DNA of 64,000 nt from Spirosoma endbachense (GCF_010233585.1 NZ_CP045997.1:9350114-9414113), one strand, 5' to 3'. Counted from the stretch's first letter, positions 28,746 to 37,474 are shown. Numbers and translations are program-made. The notes: generated from the sequence alone by a model not told the origin.

Positions 28746-30095
28746 TTAATAATCCTGGGGGTGGCTAACTTCCAGCACAGGTGGCAACTCCACTTTCTTC
28801 ATGGTCGGCAGAATCCAGTGGATCAGACACCAGCCAATCAAATACGATGAACTGGCAATGATGAACAACGGCAAGTACCCATAGCGCACCCGAATAAGGC
28901 CCGCTACGGCAGCCAGTAAAACACCACCCAGGGCACCCGACATGCCGCCAATGCCCGTTACCGAGGCCACCGCCGAGCGCGGGAACAGATCAGCCGCGAA
29001 GGTGTACATGGTAGCGGCCCAACCCGTATGGGCCGCCGTAGCCAGTGAAATCAGCGCGACAGCTACGTAGATGCTATGCGTGGTCGACGCCAGACTGATG
29101 GGGACCACACAAAGCGCACAGATAAACAGGGTTGTTTTTCGGGCACGATTCAATGACCAGCCCATATTCAGAAATGTTGACGACAGCCACCCAAAAAACA
29201 CACTCCCCACATCCGATACGATGTAGATGACCAGAAACGGCAGACCAATGGTTTTCAGATCAAGCTTTTGATCCAGGGCCTCGTTGCTGTTAAAAAAATC
29301 GGGTAACCAGGTCAGGTAGAACCACCAGATGGGATCGGCCATAAACTTGCCGACGGCGAAGGCCCATGTTTGCCGAAACGTTAGTAACTGAATCCAAGGA
29401 ATTTTCTGGGTGTCGATTGATAGCTGGTCTCTATCTGACTGTATGTGAATGCGTTCTCTGTCCTTGAGTGCCGGGTGATTCTCGGGCTTATGATAAAATT
29501 TCCACCAGGCTAGCAGTAAAAGTATCCCCAAACTACCCGTTACCAGAAAAGAGGCCCGCCAGCCGAATCGAAGCGTCAGAAAGGGTACGAGCAGGGCCGT
29601 AACGATGATGCCCACATTGGCCCCTGCATTGAAAAGACCCGTTGCCAGCGCGCGTTCTTTCTGTGGAAACCATTCGGCCACCGTTTTAATAGCGGCCGGA
29701 AAATTAGCGGCCTCGCCAATACCCAGCGAAGCTCTGAACCAGCGCAGACTACCCAATGAACCCGCCAGTGCATGCAGCGATGCCGCCATACTCCATAGTA
29801 AAATACCCAGACTAAACCCCCGCCTTGCGCCAATCCGGTCGATTAGCCAGCCCATCAGCAGAAAGCCGAAGGCGTAGGTGAACTTGAAGGCTGAATCAAC
29901 GTACCCCATTTGAATTTTGAATTCATTGCTGACCGCCTGCGTCAGAGGTGCATCCTGGGCAACGCCCATCATCTCTTTTTTGAAGCCTACGTCGATCATC
30001 GTAAACGAAAGCACATTCCGATCAATGTAGTTGATGGTTGTTGCGGCAAAGAGCAGGGTCAGAATTCGCCACCTAACGCTGGGGTGTATACGCAT
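28746..30095 (-). CDS. MFS transporter, hexuronate/sugar-acid (ExuT-like) type
   Basis: From ATG 30095 the protein is about 449 residues with twelve probable membrane helices. The first loop carries NYIDRNVLSF, the signature start of the anion:cation symporter group that includes hexuronate and galactonate transporters, and the helix 2-3 loop has LMGWLIDRIGARRGF. The start codon lies 2 nt after the stop of the PhyH gene, which implies translational coupling. It probably carries the product of the periplasmic pathway encoded upstream, a sugar acid or keto sugar, into the cytoplasm. The substrate is inferred only from family and context. Confidence 0.87.
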   Translation of the reverse strand: MRIHPSVRWRILTLLFAATTINYIDRNVLSFTMIDVGFKKEMMGVAQDAPLTQAVSNEFKIQMGYVDSAFKFTYAFGFLLMGWLIDRIGARRGFSLGILLWSMAASLHALAGSLGSLRWFRASLGIGEAANFPAAIKTVAEWFPQKERALATGLFNAGANVGIIVTALLVPFLTLRFGWRASFLVTGSLGILLLLAWWKFYHKPENHPALKDRERIHIQSDRDQLSIDTQKIPWIQLLTFRQTWAFAVGKFMADPIWWFYLTWLPDFFNSNEALDQKLDLKTIGLPFLVIYIVSDVGSVFFGWLSSTFLNMGWSLNRARKTTLFICALCVVPISLASTTHSIYVAVALISLATAAHTGWAATMYTFAADLFPRSAVASVTGIGGMSGALGGVLLAAVAGLIRVRYGYLPLFIIASSSYLIGWCLIHWILPTMKKVELPPVLEVSHPQDY

Positions 30096-30097
30096 AA

Positions 30098-30910
30098 TCA
30101 ATTCGTTTGCTGGTAGATGCGCTGCGACTTATCCAGAAAATCGGCCGTATCCGAAATGCCTTTCGTCCCCGCCTGTAAAATAGCGTCGTCATCCACTACC
30201 TCGAGGGGGGTGTAACTTGATTCCTGAACAGGCAAATACGCGCGGTTATCAATCCGGTTATAGGCAGAGATAATCGACCAGCGGGGATTCTCGGACGTAT
30301 TCTGTCCCGAGCTGTGAAGTAAATTGGAGTGAAAAAACAAGGCATCGCCTGGCGCTAATTCGCAGTATACAACCTCCCGTAATTTCGCATAGGCATCTAC
30401 CTTCGCCTGATCGGCTCCTACCTGTTCGCCTGTATTCAAATGCTCTACCCGGCCCATCTTATGCGACCCCGGCAGCACCTGTAAGCAGCCGTTTTCGATG
30501 GTCGACGGCGTCAGGGCAATCATGACACTGAGCATATCAGGAAATAAAAACCCGTTCTTATACCAGTAGCCGTAATCCTGATGCCACTCCCAGGCACCGC
30601 CCGTACGGGGTGCTTTCTGCATCACTTTGGAATGGTAATGCGCCACGGGGCCACCAAGCAATTGCTCCACGGCGGTTACCATCCGTCGGCTGCGCGACAT
30701 CATGCCATACACGTCGTCGCCGGGGGTATACCAGAGGGCCAACCGGGTTTTAAATCCATTGGCGTCCAGTAAATCATAGGATTTTTCGGAAATGACTGAA
30801 TCGCTGGTGGAGGTTTGAAGAAGCAACTCAGCTTCTTCCTTTGTGAAAAGCTGACGAACGGCCACGTAGCCCTGCTCGTTGTATTCCTGAAGTTGCTCGG
30901 CTGATAACAT
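30098..30910 (-). CDS. Phytanoyl-CoA dioxygenase (PhyH)-family protein
   Basis: This 270-residue protein has the double-stranded beta-helix of Fe(II)/2-oxoglutarate oxygenases. The metal triad is visible as His110 and Asp112 in WEWHQDYG and His199 in NLLHSSGQN; Arg210 in NPRWSII is placed to bind 2-oxoglutarate. No signal peptide is seen, so it is cytoplasmic. Members in glycan or sugar-acid loci have unknown substrates. It lies between an isomerase-like gene (24-nt gap upstream) and the MFS gene, so it may process the imported molecule. Confidence 0.88.
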   Translation of the reverse strand: MLSAEQLQEYNEQGYVAVRQLFTKEEAELLLQTSTSDSVISEKSYDLLDANGFKTRLALWYTPGDDVYGMMSRSRRMVTAVEQLLGGPVAHYHSKVMQKAPRTGGAWEWHQDYGYWYKNGFLFPDMLSVMIALTPSTIENGCLQVLPGSHKMGRVEHLNTGEQVGADQAKVDAYAKLREVVYCELAPGDALFFHSNLLHSSGQNTSENPRWSIISAYNRIDNRAYLPVQESSYTPLEVVDDDAILQAGTKGISDTADFLDKSQRIYQQTN

Positions 30911-30933
30911 AGTCTATATCGATTTATTGTTTT

Positions 30934-31881
30934 TTATCGGACTGCACGGGCGACCCCGTGCCGGGCAGAAGCGTACCGTTTTTTATACGCTTGCCAGGTT
31001 TTAATTGATTGGTTGAGGTGTACTGTTTTGGGTTGTTTGATATTGTAACATTGCAACCCAACCGGCCCCTGAAAACCCATATCCCAGAAGGTTTTGAGAA
31101 ACCTGTAGGTATCGTATTTGCCTTCGCCCAGGGGCTGGATCAGCGTATTCCAGATCGTACTCCGGTCGGGTGAGGGCGGTGGGAAATCGGCCCCGTTGAC
31201 ACTGACCGCGAATAGATACGGTTTAGCCTTTGACGCCCAGGCCAGAAAATTATCAACCGGATTCTGGCCTGCTACGTACTGAGTTGCCAGATAATGAGCC
31301 AGATTGAACGCAATGCCAACGTTGGGCCGGTTAATTTTCTTCGTCAGGCTAATGCCATGTTCTACCGTTTCCAGCCAGAACCAGACGTGGTGATAGAGCG
31401 CTACCTTCAACCCATACCGCTGCGCCATGTCTGCAATCGTCTGCACAATCGGCACGGCAATCGAATCGGTTGAAACCGAGGAAGGCTTGTACTTTTTACT
31501 GGTAATAAACAGCCACGGCATGGCCTGCGTCCCCTGAATCAGTTTAAAGGTTTCTTCCAGTCGGGGGTCAAAAGGCGTTTTTGTATCATCCAGATTCACC
31601 TCGACATAGATTGTGCAGAGTTTCAGGTTGTTGGCTTTCAGGGCCTGATAGAATTCCGGGAAGTTGGTAAGCCGGTTTTTCTCGACCCCGTCGAATCCCA
31701 TGCTGGCAGCTAAGGCCACCTGTGCTTCCGGCGTTTTGTAGGCCGATGTATCGCTAAGCCCATTGTTCATGACAAAGAATGGACTTTTGACTTCGTGCGA
31801 CTGGGCGTAACTAAATTGAGATAGCAGTACAAGGCAGAGAATCAGGACAGTAAGTACTGTATGATATTTTAGGTTTGTCAT
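30934..31881 (-). CDS. Exported sugar isomerase/epimerase-like TIM barrel
   Basis: This 315-residue protein has a Sec signal peptide ending at SYAQ, then an AP-endonuclease-2-like TIM barrel: AASMGFDGVEKN, LCTIYVEVNLDD, VALYHHVWFWLE, GIAFNLAHYLA and GFQGPVGLQCYN. The metal-site residues are altered compared with the classical Glu/Asp/His set (for example HHVW in place of a HGE-like strand), so the reaction may differ. It is encoded after the long palindrome at 31903-31993, separated by it from another TIM-barrel gene, and precedes PhyH by 24 nt. Confidence 0.8.
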   Translation of the reverse strand: MTNLKYHTVLTVLILCLVLLSQFSYAQSHEVKSPFFVMNNGLSDTSAYKTPEAQVALAASMGFDGVEKNRLTNFPEFYQALKANNLKLCTIYVEVNLDDTKTPFDPRLEETFKLIQGTQAMPWLFITSKKYKPSSVSTDSIAVPIVQTIADMAQRYGLKVALYHHVWFWLETVEHGISLTKKINRPNVGIAFNLAHYLATQYVAGQNPVDNFLAWASKAKPYLFAVSVNGADFPPPSPDRSTIWNTLIQPLGEGKYDTYRFLKTFWDMGFQGPVGLQCYNIKQPKTVHLNQSIKTWQAYKKRYASARHGVARAVR

Positions 31882-31902
31882 AGTAAACCTGTTTGATTGT
31901 TC

Positions 31903-31993
31903 GAGCGTGTTTTTGTCATCCCGACGCAGGAGGGATCTTAAAGACTATTGCTAATGAAGATCCCTCCTGCGTCGGGATGACAAAAATACGCTC
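31903..31993. repeat. Long near-perfect palindrome, 37-bp arms
   Basis: Arms 31903-31939 and 31957-31993 match at 36 of 37 positions around a 17-nt loop; the inner 30 bp are perfect. The arm contains GTCATCCCGACGCAGG and GAGGGATCT. It fills the gap between two TIM-barrel genes, and its right arm touches the stop codon of the upstream gene. The GAGGGATCT core is shared with the palindrome at 9582-9667. It looks like a dispersed intergenic palindromic repeat that could also end transcription or protect the mRNA 3' end. Confidence 0.92.
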
Positions 31994-32921
31994 ACCAGCC
32001 AAAGGCTTTCTTTACACTCGCCCGGCTTAGTTGCCAAACTTCCTTCAGCGGTTTTTGCGGCTTATAATTTGCGGGGAAAGCCAACTCAATGGCCGCGTTC
32101 CCCTGAAAATTCTTTGCTTTCAACGCGGCCGCAATTGCCGGAAAGTCAGTAACTCCCTGTCCCACGTATTCCGTCCAGGTGCCATCAGCGTACTGATCCC
32201 GGATGTGGAAATAGCTGATCTGCTGCCCATACGTATTGATAAAATCAACCGGATTGACCCCCGCCCGAATCATCCAGTTCAAGTCGGGCCCTAACCTGAT
32301 ATCGGGAAGTCGGGCCAGCGTACCTTTTAAATCGTGCAATCCATTTTCTACCTCGTAGGTATGATTATGCAGGTTAGGCTCAACCTGGTACTGCTTACAG
32401 ATCGCGACGATTTTTCTGAGTACACCCGCCTGTGCATCGAGTTCGGCATCCGTTTTCTGGTGTTTGGCCGGTCCGCCGGCGCGGTTGCCGACCGATAAAC
32501 CCAGATTTTTGCCTTTAAGCTGACTAAGGCGCTGAATAACTGTTGTTACGTCCGTTATGATTTCCTCCTGTTTGGCGGCATTCCACATGTCAGCACTATA
32601 AGAAGTGCCGGTAATGGGTAGTTTGTATGTCGCGGAGAGTTTGCCGATTCGTTCCACCGCATCGTCGTGCTTTAGATTAACCGCCATGAGTTCGACCCCA
32701 TCCACGCCCGTTCCCTGCAAGTCAGCAAATGCCCGTTCTAAATCGGGCGTGGCATCCCAATTGGGCGGATGGTTACTGGCATAAATCCACAGGTGTGCAC
32801 TTATTTTCGGTTTTATCGCATAAACACTGGTACCGGCAAAGCCATCCGTCAGCAAAAGCCCGGCCAGTACCGCACCAGACTGTTCGAGGAAGCGTCGGCG
32901 GGAAGGATATAGTATCATCAT
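31992..32921 (-). CDS. Sugar isomerase/epimerase-like TIM barrel with Tat signal
   Basis: This 309-residue protein starts MMILYPSRRRFLEQSGAVLA, a twin-arginine signal (either of two adjacent ATGs could start it). The barrel contains GVDGVELMAVNLKHDD, NLGLSVGNRAGG, VEPNLHNHTYEVENG, LGPDLNWMIRAG and FHIRDQYADG; the His-Asn-His, Asp and His residues fit the metal site of the AP-endonuclease-2 fold. It begins 9 nt after the Gfo/Idh gene ends, so it belongs to that operon. It likely acts in the periplasm on the 3-keto sugar or its product. Confidence 0.85.
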   Translation of the reverse strand: MMILYPSRRRFLEQSGAVLAGLLLTDGFAGTSVYAIKPKISAHLWIYASNHPPNWDATPDLERAFADLQGTGVDGVELMAVNLKHDDAVERIGKLSATYKLPITGTSYSADMWNAAKQEEIITDVTTVIQRLSQLKGKNLGLSVGNRAGGPAKHQKTDAELDAQAGVLRKIVAICKQYQVEPNLHNHTYEVENGLHDLKGTLARLPDIRLGPDLNWMIRAGVNPVDFINTYGQQISYFHIRDQYADGTWTEYVGQGVTDFPAIAAALKAKNFQGNAAIELAFPANYKPQKPLKEVWQLSRASVKKAFGW

Positions 32922-32930
32922 CGTTGCTGG

Positions 32931-34319
32931 TTAGACGTTCCACGGATTACGCGATAAGGGAGAGGTCAGCAGGGCGTTCGCCTGATTGTTTCCCACAAAG
33001 AGTTCCTGCGCTGGGTTCCACGTTAACTTTTCTTCTAACTGGCAGGCAATGAGGCCAATCTGCGAGATTGAGATTGTCCGGTGACCAACTTCGATGGGGT
33101 CCATCGTGGGTTTGTTGGCCTTAATACAGGCAATAAAATCGCCCTTGTCGGATAAATTGGCTGAAAAATCAAGTTCCCCTTTTTCGGGTTTGAGCGTGAG
33201 CAATTCAGGTTTGCTGGCAGTGGCGGTTCCGTTATAGCCTTCGGTCATAATCCACCCGTCCGACCCGGTATACTTGATGCTGGGTTTGCTGGTGGGCGTT
33301 TGCTTACAGGTCAGCACCACCCCATTTTCATAGCGGTAGGTTACCTCAAAATTGATCATCGTGTTCCAGAGGCTTTTCGGAAATTCGCCCTTTCCCACCA
33401 CTTCAACCGGTCCTGTATGTTCGGTGTTGTTTGCCCACTGCGCCATGTCGAAATAGTGAGCGCCCCAGTTGGCAATCATCCCCTGCGCATAGGTGCTGAC
33501 CCGCATCCAGTTGGGACGTTTAAGCAGATCAAAGGGCGTATGTACGCGCATATCCGTGTACGGAACGTACGGGGCCGGACCCAGCCACATTTCATAATTC
33601 AGCTCTTTCGGAACAGGCATATCCGCTTGAATCGGCACAGGCGTAGGGTCTGACGGAAACACAATATCGATACGCTGCAATTTCCCGATACGACCGTTTC
33701 GTACGAGCTCAACGGGTTGATTATGAATGCGCATCGAGCGAAACTCGCTGTCGGTTCGGTTTACCACACCAGCCTTTCTTACAGCTTCGACCAACTCGCG
33801 GCCCTGATGCACGCTTAAGCTCAAGGGCTTCTCGGAGCTGATGTGCTTTTTGGCTTTGGCCGCCAGAATACCCATCGGTACGTGCCAGTGATCCGGTGTA
33901 GAGATCATGACGGCGTCGATATCCTTTCGGTTCAGGATTTCGCGAAAATCCAGGTGTGTCGAGCAGCCTTTGTACTTACCGGTCGGCGAATTTTTTGCGT
34001 ATCGCCCATCCACTAATTTTCGGGCTTCTTCCATCCGCCAGGAATCGACGTCGCAAACCGCTACGACCTGGGCATCCGGTAAATCCAGCAAGCCCGGTAC
34101 GTTGGAGACTTTAGCACCCTGAAGATTCTGCCCGTACCCCTGCCGCCCTGTGCCAATCATCCCAACGGTGATTCGGTCCGAAGGGGCCGGCAGTCCGCCG
34201 GTAGACCGGTTTTTACCAAGCGTGGCCCGACCCAGCACAGAAGCCGGTACCAGAGTAGGAATGCCAACCGTTGTGACAGCGGCTAACGAACTGTTTTTAA
34301 GGAATTTTCTGCGATCCAT
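32931..34319 (-). CDS. Gfo/Idh/MocA-family oxidoreductase with Tat signal
   Basis: The ATG at 34319 gives MDRRKFLKNSSLAAVTTVG, a twin-arginine signal; the frame is open further upstream to 34445, but that part overlaps DUF1080 and is not signal-like. The 462-residue protein has a Rossmann N-terminal domain (ITVGMIGTGRQGYGQ), MISTPDHWHVPMG and the active-site ISSEKPLSL motif, where the usual EKP Lys is present. The C-terminal domain follows with LGPAPYVPY and NWGAHYFDMAQW. It would oxidise a sugar or glycoside in the periplasm. Its start overlaps the DUF1080 gene end by 23 bp, so the two are translated together. Confidence 0.9.
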   Translation of the reverse strand: MDRRKFLKNSSLAAVTTVGIPTLVPASVLGRATLGKNRSTGGLPAPSDRITVGMIGTGRQGYGQNLQGAKVSNVPGLLDLPDAQVVAVCDVDSWRMEEARKLVDGRYAKNSPTGKYKGCSTHLDFREILNRKDIDAVMISTPDHWHVPMGILAAKAKKHISSEKPLSLSVHQGRELVEAVRKAGVVNRTDSEFRSMRIHNQPVELVRNGRIGKLQRIDIVFPSDPTPVPIQADMPVPKELNYEMWLGPAPYVPYTDMRVHTPFDLLKRPNWMRVSTYAQGMIANWGAHYFDMAQWANNTEHTGPVEVVGKGEFPKSLWNTMINFEVTYRYENGVVLTCKQTPTSKPSIKYTGSDGWIMTEGYNGTATASKPELLTLKPEKGELDFSANLSDKGDFIACIKANKPTMDPIEVGHRTISISQIGLIACQLEEKLTWNPAQELFVGNNQANALLTSPLSRNPWNV

Positions 34320-35046
34320 GAGTCGGAGTAATTGGTCTGATTTTGATGTTTTTAAAGGCAACGCTGTGGCCGTGATCCTGGAGCAGGATATGCCCTTCGG
34401 GAATCTGGGCAAACCCAGGATACTCCCTGAATTTACTGTCGGCAACCCCCGCTATAAAAGCTTCCGATGTTCGATCCGTCGCCAGCACCTGTTTGCCGTC
34501 TAACCAATGTTCGATCCGGTTTCGATTGACAACAACTTTTGAGGTGTGCCATTCGACAACCCCGGCATTGGGCTTTTCGGCAGGGATTACGTCGTAAATC
34601 GATGCGGTTTTCAGGTCCTGGGGGAGATGTTTCCCATTATAGATGTAGTTGGCATCGTCGATAAGCTGATACTCGTAGCCTGCCTGCGAACCCCGATCCG
34701 GTTTAGGCTGGCGTTCTTCAATAAAGTACTTGACTCCGCTATTACCACCCGCTCCTAATTTCCAGTCGAAGACAAGTTCAAAATCCCGGTACTTTTTTAG
34801 GGTGACGATATCACCGGCATCGCCTGATTCAGCTCCATTGACGAGTTCGCCCCGTAGTTCACCATCGACCACCTTCCAGCCAGTTGCGGGGAACGTTGTC
34901 TGGTAGGCTCCTCGCCATCCGGTCGTTGTTTTTCCGTCGAATAATAGTTGCCAGCCGGCTTTACGCTCCGCCTGCGTGAGCTGATTCACTGGCTGAGCGC
35001 CGGTCATGTGCGCGAGGAATAACAATGGAGCGAAGAAAAATTTCAT
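34297..35046 (-). CDS. DUF1080 (3-keto-disaccharide hydrolase family) exported protein
   Basis: I take the ATG at 35046 (MKFFFAPLLFLAHMTGAQ, a Sec signal peptide) over a TTG two codons upstream. The 249-residue protein shows GWQLLFDGKTTTGWRG, GAGGNSGVKYFIEE, EYQLIDDANY and ILLQDHGH, the same core as the paralogue at 7343-8089. It is the first gene of a minus-strand operon with Gfo/Idh (23-bp overlap) and TIM barrels. An 83-bp regulatory element lies only 6 nt upstream of its ATG, and the AraC gene is divergent. It should act on oxidised glycosides made by the Gfo/Idh enzyme. Confidence 0.9.
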   Translation of the reverse strand: MKFFFAPLLFLAHMTGAQPVNQLTQAERKAGWQLLFDGKTTTGWRGAYQTTFPATGWKVVDGELRGELVNGAESGDAGDIVTLKKYRDFELVFDWKLGAGGNSGVKYFIEERQPKPDRGSQAGYEYQLIDDANYIYNGKHLPQDLKTASIYDVIPAEKPNAGVVEWHTSKVVVNRNRIEHWLDGKQVLATDRTSEAFIAGVADSKFREYPGFAQIPEGHILLQDHGHSVAFKNIKIRPITPTHGSQKIP

Positions 35047-35052
35047 ACCCAA

Positions 35053-35135
35053 TTCTTTTCTTGCAAAATTTCAACAAGTTCCTGCAACATTCTAATAGGC
35101 TTTTTGCAAGAAATATTGCTTATTTTGCATTTAAT
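35053..35135 (-). promoter_or_regulatory. 83-bp conserved upstream element, copy B
   Basis: This is the second copy of the element at 22459-22541 (72/83 identical, no gaps). On the minus strand GCAAAA or GCA motifs start near element positions 8, 29, 51 and 72, close to two-helical-turn spacing. It lies between the DUF1080 start (35046) and the divergent AraC gene (35235). On the minus strand AAATTTTG near its end partly fits the Bacteroidota -7 box TAnnTTTG. It is probably a regulator target plus promoter. Confidence 0.72.
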
Positions 35136-35234
35136 GCACTATTTTAGCTATTCAAGCAAACTTTGGAACATTACGCTACCTATACCATCCGACTGGCCGC
35201 GGCTTTTTAGCCATTAGCCAATCTGCACCTGCCT

Positions 35235-36107
35235 ATGCGTCCCAACCTGCTGACAGTTCCCCAAAATGAAAGCCGCTCCTTTGATTTGCGGCATGAGCGG
35301 TTGCCGTATTTTACCAACCCTTGGCATTTCCATCCTGAACTGGAGCTTAATTTTGTCGTATCCAGTGCGGGAACCCGCTTCATCGGGCACAGTGTCGATC
35401 GGTTCGATGGGGGAGAGATTGTGCTGTTGGGCAAAAACCTGCCACATTACTGGCGGAACGAAGCGATTTATTATCAAAAAACGGAGGCTCCACCCGTAGC
35501 CGAAGCCATCGTGGTCCGGTTCAATGAGGGATTTCTGGGCAACGATTTTTTCGACCGATCCGAAACCCGGCTCATTCAGCATCTATTCGAAAAAGCATCC
35601 GGTGGCTTTAAACTAAAGGAGCCCCTCTTTAGCAAAATTGCGGCTCAGTTAGTCGAACTCACCGAAAAACAAGGATTTCCGCAGTTAATGGCCCTACTGA
35701 GCATCCTCTATGAAATGGGAGTTCATACTGACAGTTGCGAACCTATTTCGCCGGGGTATGTAGCCAGTCATTCATTGGTCAAACAAAACCTACGGCTTAG
35801 CAACGTGATCAGCTACCTGATGGAGCACTTTACTTCTCCGGTATCGTTGGAGGAGGTTGCTCAATTAGCCAACATGAACGAAGCCGCCTTTTGTCGCTAT
35901 TTCAAGGGACAAACCGGCAAAACGCTGACCCAATACCTGTCCGATCTGCGCATTCGCTACGCCTGTGAGCTACTGAGTAAAGGCGAGGATTCGGTGACTC
36001 AGGTTTGCTATCAGGCAGGTTTTGAGAACGTATCCCACTTTATTCAGGCGTTCAAAAAACAGCGCCATCAAACACCATTTGAATTTAGAAAGCAGGCAAA
36101 TCGCTAG
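35235..36107 (+). CDS. AraC-family regulator with N-terminal cupin domain
   Basis: This 290-residue protein has an N-terminal cupin sensor (WHFHPELELNFVV, about 30-42) and a C-terminal pair of helix-turn-helix motifs (SLEEVAQLANMNEAAFCRYFK near 215 and SVTQVCYQAGFENVSHFIQAFKK near 260). It is transcribed divergently from the DUF1080-led operon, with the 83-bp element between them, so it is the likely local regulator of that operon and perhaps of the sigma gene that carries the same element. The inducer is unknown. Confidence 0.92.
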   Translation: MRPNLLTVPQNESRSFDLRHERLPYFTNPWHFHPELELNFVVSSAGTRFIGHSVDRFDGGEIVLLGKNLPHYWRNEAIYYQKTEAPPVAEAIVVRFNEGFLGNDFFDRSETRLIQHLFEKASGGFKLKEPLFSKIAAQLVELTEKQGFPQLMALLSILYEMGVHTDSCEPISPGYVASHSLVKQNLRLSNVISYLMEHFTSPVSLEEVAQLANMNEAAFCRYFKGQTGKTLTQYLSDLRIRYACELLSKGEDSVTQVCYQAGFENVSHFIQAFKKQRHQTPFEFRKQANR

Positions 36108-36183
36108 ATCGGTACAAGACTCTAAAATTTTCGTATGTGGCTCATTGATTAAAACAGCTATTTAAATCTGTGCACGCGGCCTA

Positions 36184-36486
36184 GTATGAATTGGAGGTTT
36201 TCGTGGACGATTTTGTTGACGGTTGTTTCTGACGTAACCCATTCATTGATAGCGGAATAACGAGTTCATTAAATAGGTTGTACTGCCATTTATTAACCGA
36301 AAACCGTCGGTTGAGTAGGAGGTGGTCTGTACGGGTATAAACAAATAAGTCGTGTATAGTAAATGCGACGCAACCCGTATCAGAAGCCTGAATAAGGTTT
36401 ATCGAACTATTTTTTGCCTGAAGGAAACGGAGCAGTACGGCCCTTTTAAAATCATTACGTTTCGACAGTACAATATTTAATAAATA
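36184..36486 (-). other. Start-less open frame in a 526-nt gap, possible gene remnant
   Basis: The gap 36108-36633 has no clear gene. On the minus strand, 36184-36486 is open for about 101 codons, with protein-like composition (for example GCVAFTIHDLFVYTRTDHLL), ending at TAG 36181-36183, but it has no ATG, GTG or TTG start before its last quarter. I do not recognise it. It may be a decayed gene or chance. Confidence 0.25.
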
Positions 36487-36633
36487 TCAACTGACTGCTA
36501 TCAATAGTATCCAGAAACGCGAACCAAATTCAAAAAAACGCTTGCTAATCTTGAGCTGGGGGACTGATCACACGCAAGTGCATTGGCACAATGATACTAC
36601 GTTGAACTACCCAAACGTGCTCCAAAAGAAGCG

Positions 36634-37370
36634 TTATTCAGATAGGCGACGGGAAATTTTTTCAGCTGTAAATCGTAGCTCGAACTCTATTTGCTGCTGC
36701 CGATCCTGACTAAACCGGATTTCAGGAAGAAATACACTTAGGCTGGCTACTACCTGCTGTTGACGACGCATGGGCACGGCTAAGCCGATGATATGGCTTT
36801 TGGAGCGGGTATTACACAACGCATCCGCGCGAATTTTGTCCATCTGCGCTATGATCCCATCGGCAGTGTTAGCCCCAGCCCAAATGTCGGGAGTTAGGTA
36901 ACCAATGCTTTGAATCAGACTCGACCGCTCTTTTTCTGTCATATAGGCCATTAGTAACCTCCCCGAGGCCGTTTCATAGATATTTCGTTCCGTTCGACTC
37001 CGCACCTGCAGGTCCTGATCACTATTGACTAAATGCACCACAAACCGCTTTTGATTGCGGATGATACCTAAGATGGATGTTTCATTAAGGCGGTAGTCAA
37101 ATCCTCCATCAATTCTTTGGAGACCAGCAGTAAATCCTGGTAGTAGGTAGGGTTATTTGTTAGGCTGTACGCCATAGGTCCCAGCCGATCCCCTTTTTTC
37201 CGGCCCAGATGTTCTAAGTAATTCTTTTCAACCAGCGTCTGCAGAATGTTCACGCAGGTAGCCTGGTGCATATTCATTCCTTCGGCTACTTCGGTTAGCG
37301 AGTAAGCACGAGCTGAATCGCGTGCTATAAACTCCAGAATATCTAAGGCCTTGACAACAACTAAAACCAT
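36634..37370 (-). pseudogene. IclR-family transcription regulator, frameshifted
   Basis: The ATG at 37370 opens an IclR winged-helix domain (VKALDILEFIARDSA, YSLTEVAEGMNMHQATCVNIL) that stops at about residue 100. The effector domain continues in another frame as VVHLVNSDQDLQVRSRTER to the stop at 36634. Restoring one base near 37087 (TTAATG read as TTAAATG) gives a continuous reading through LNETSILGIIRNQKRFVVHL, as expected for a family of about 250 residues. The gene therefore carries a single-base deletion, or the base was missed in sequencing. It lies next to a truncated kduD-like gene; IclR proteins often control uronate catabolism, so the two may once have formed one unit. Confidence 0.85.
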
Positions 37371-37474
37371 ATTCTTTATACAAGACGAATGGTACAGGAT
37401 ATATACTTATAAGCTGTACGTCAAAAAGTGACGCTGACTGATACACCCTATATCATAGCTTATATTGATAAAAT

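Noticed and set aside
31903..31993. Insertion-sequence end or integron attC site
   Set aside because: No transposase or integrase is nearby and no target-site duplication was seen; a palindromic repeat or terminator fits better.
36634..37370. Programmed frameshift in the IclR gene
   Set aside because: The shift site is not a slippery heptamer with a following structure, and IclR genes are not known to use frameshifting; a plain deletion explains it.
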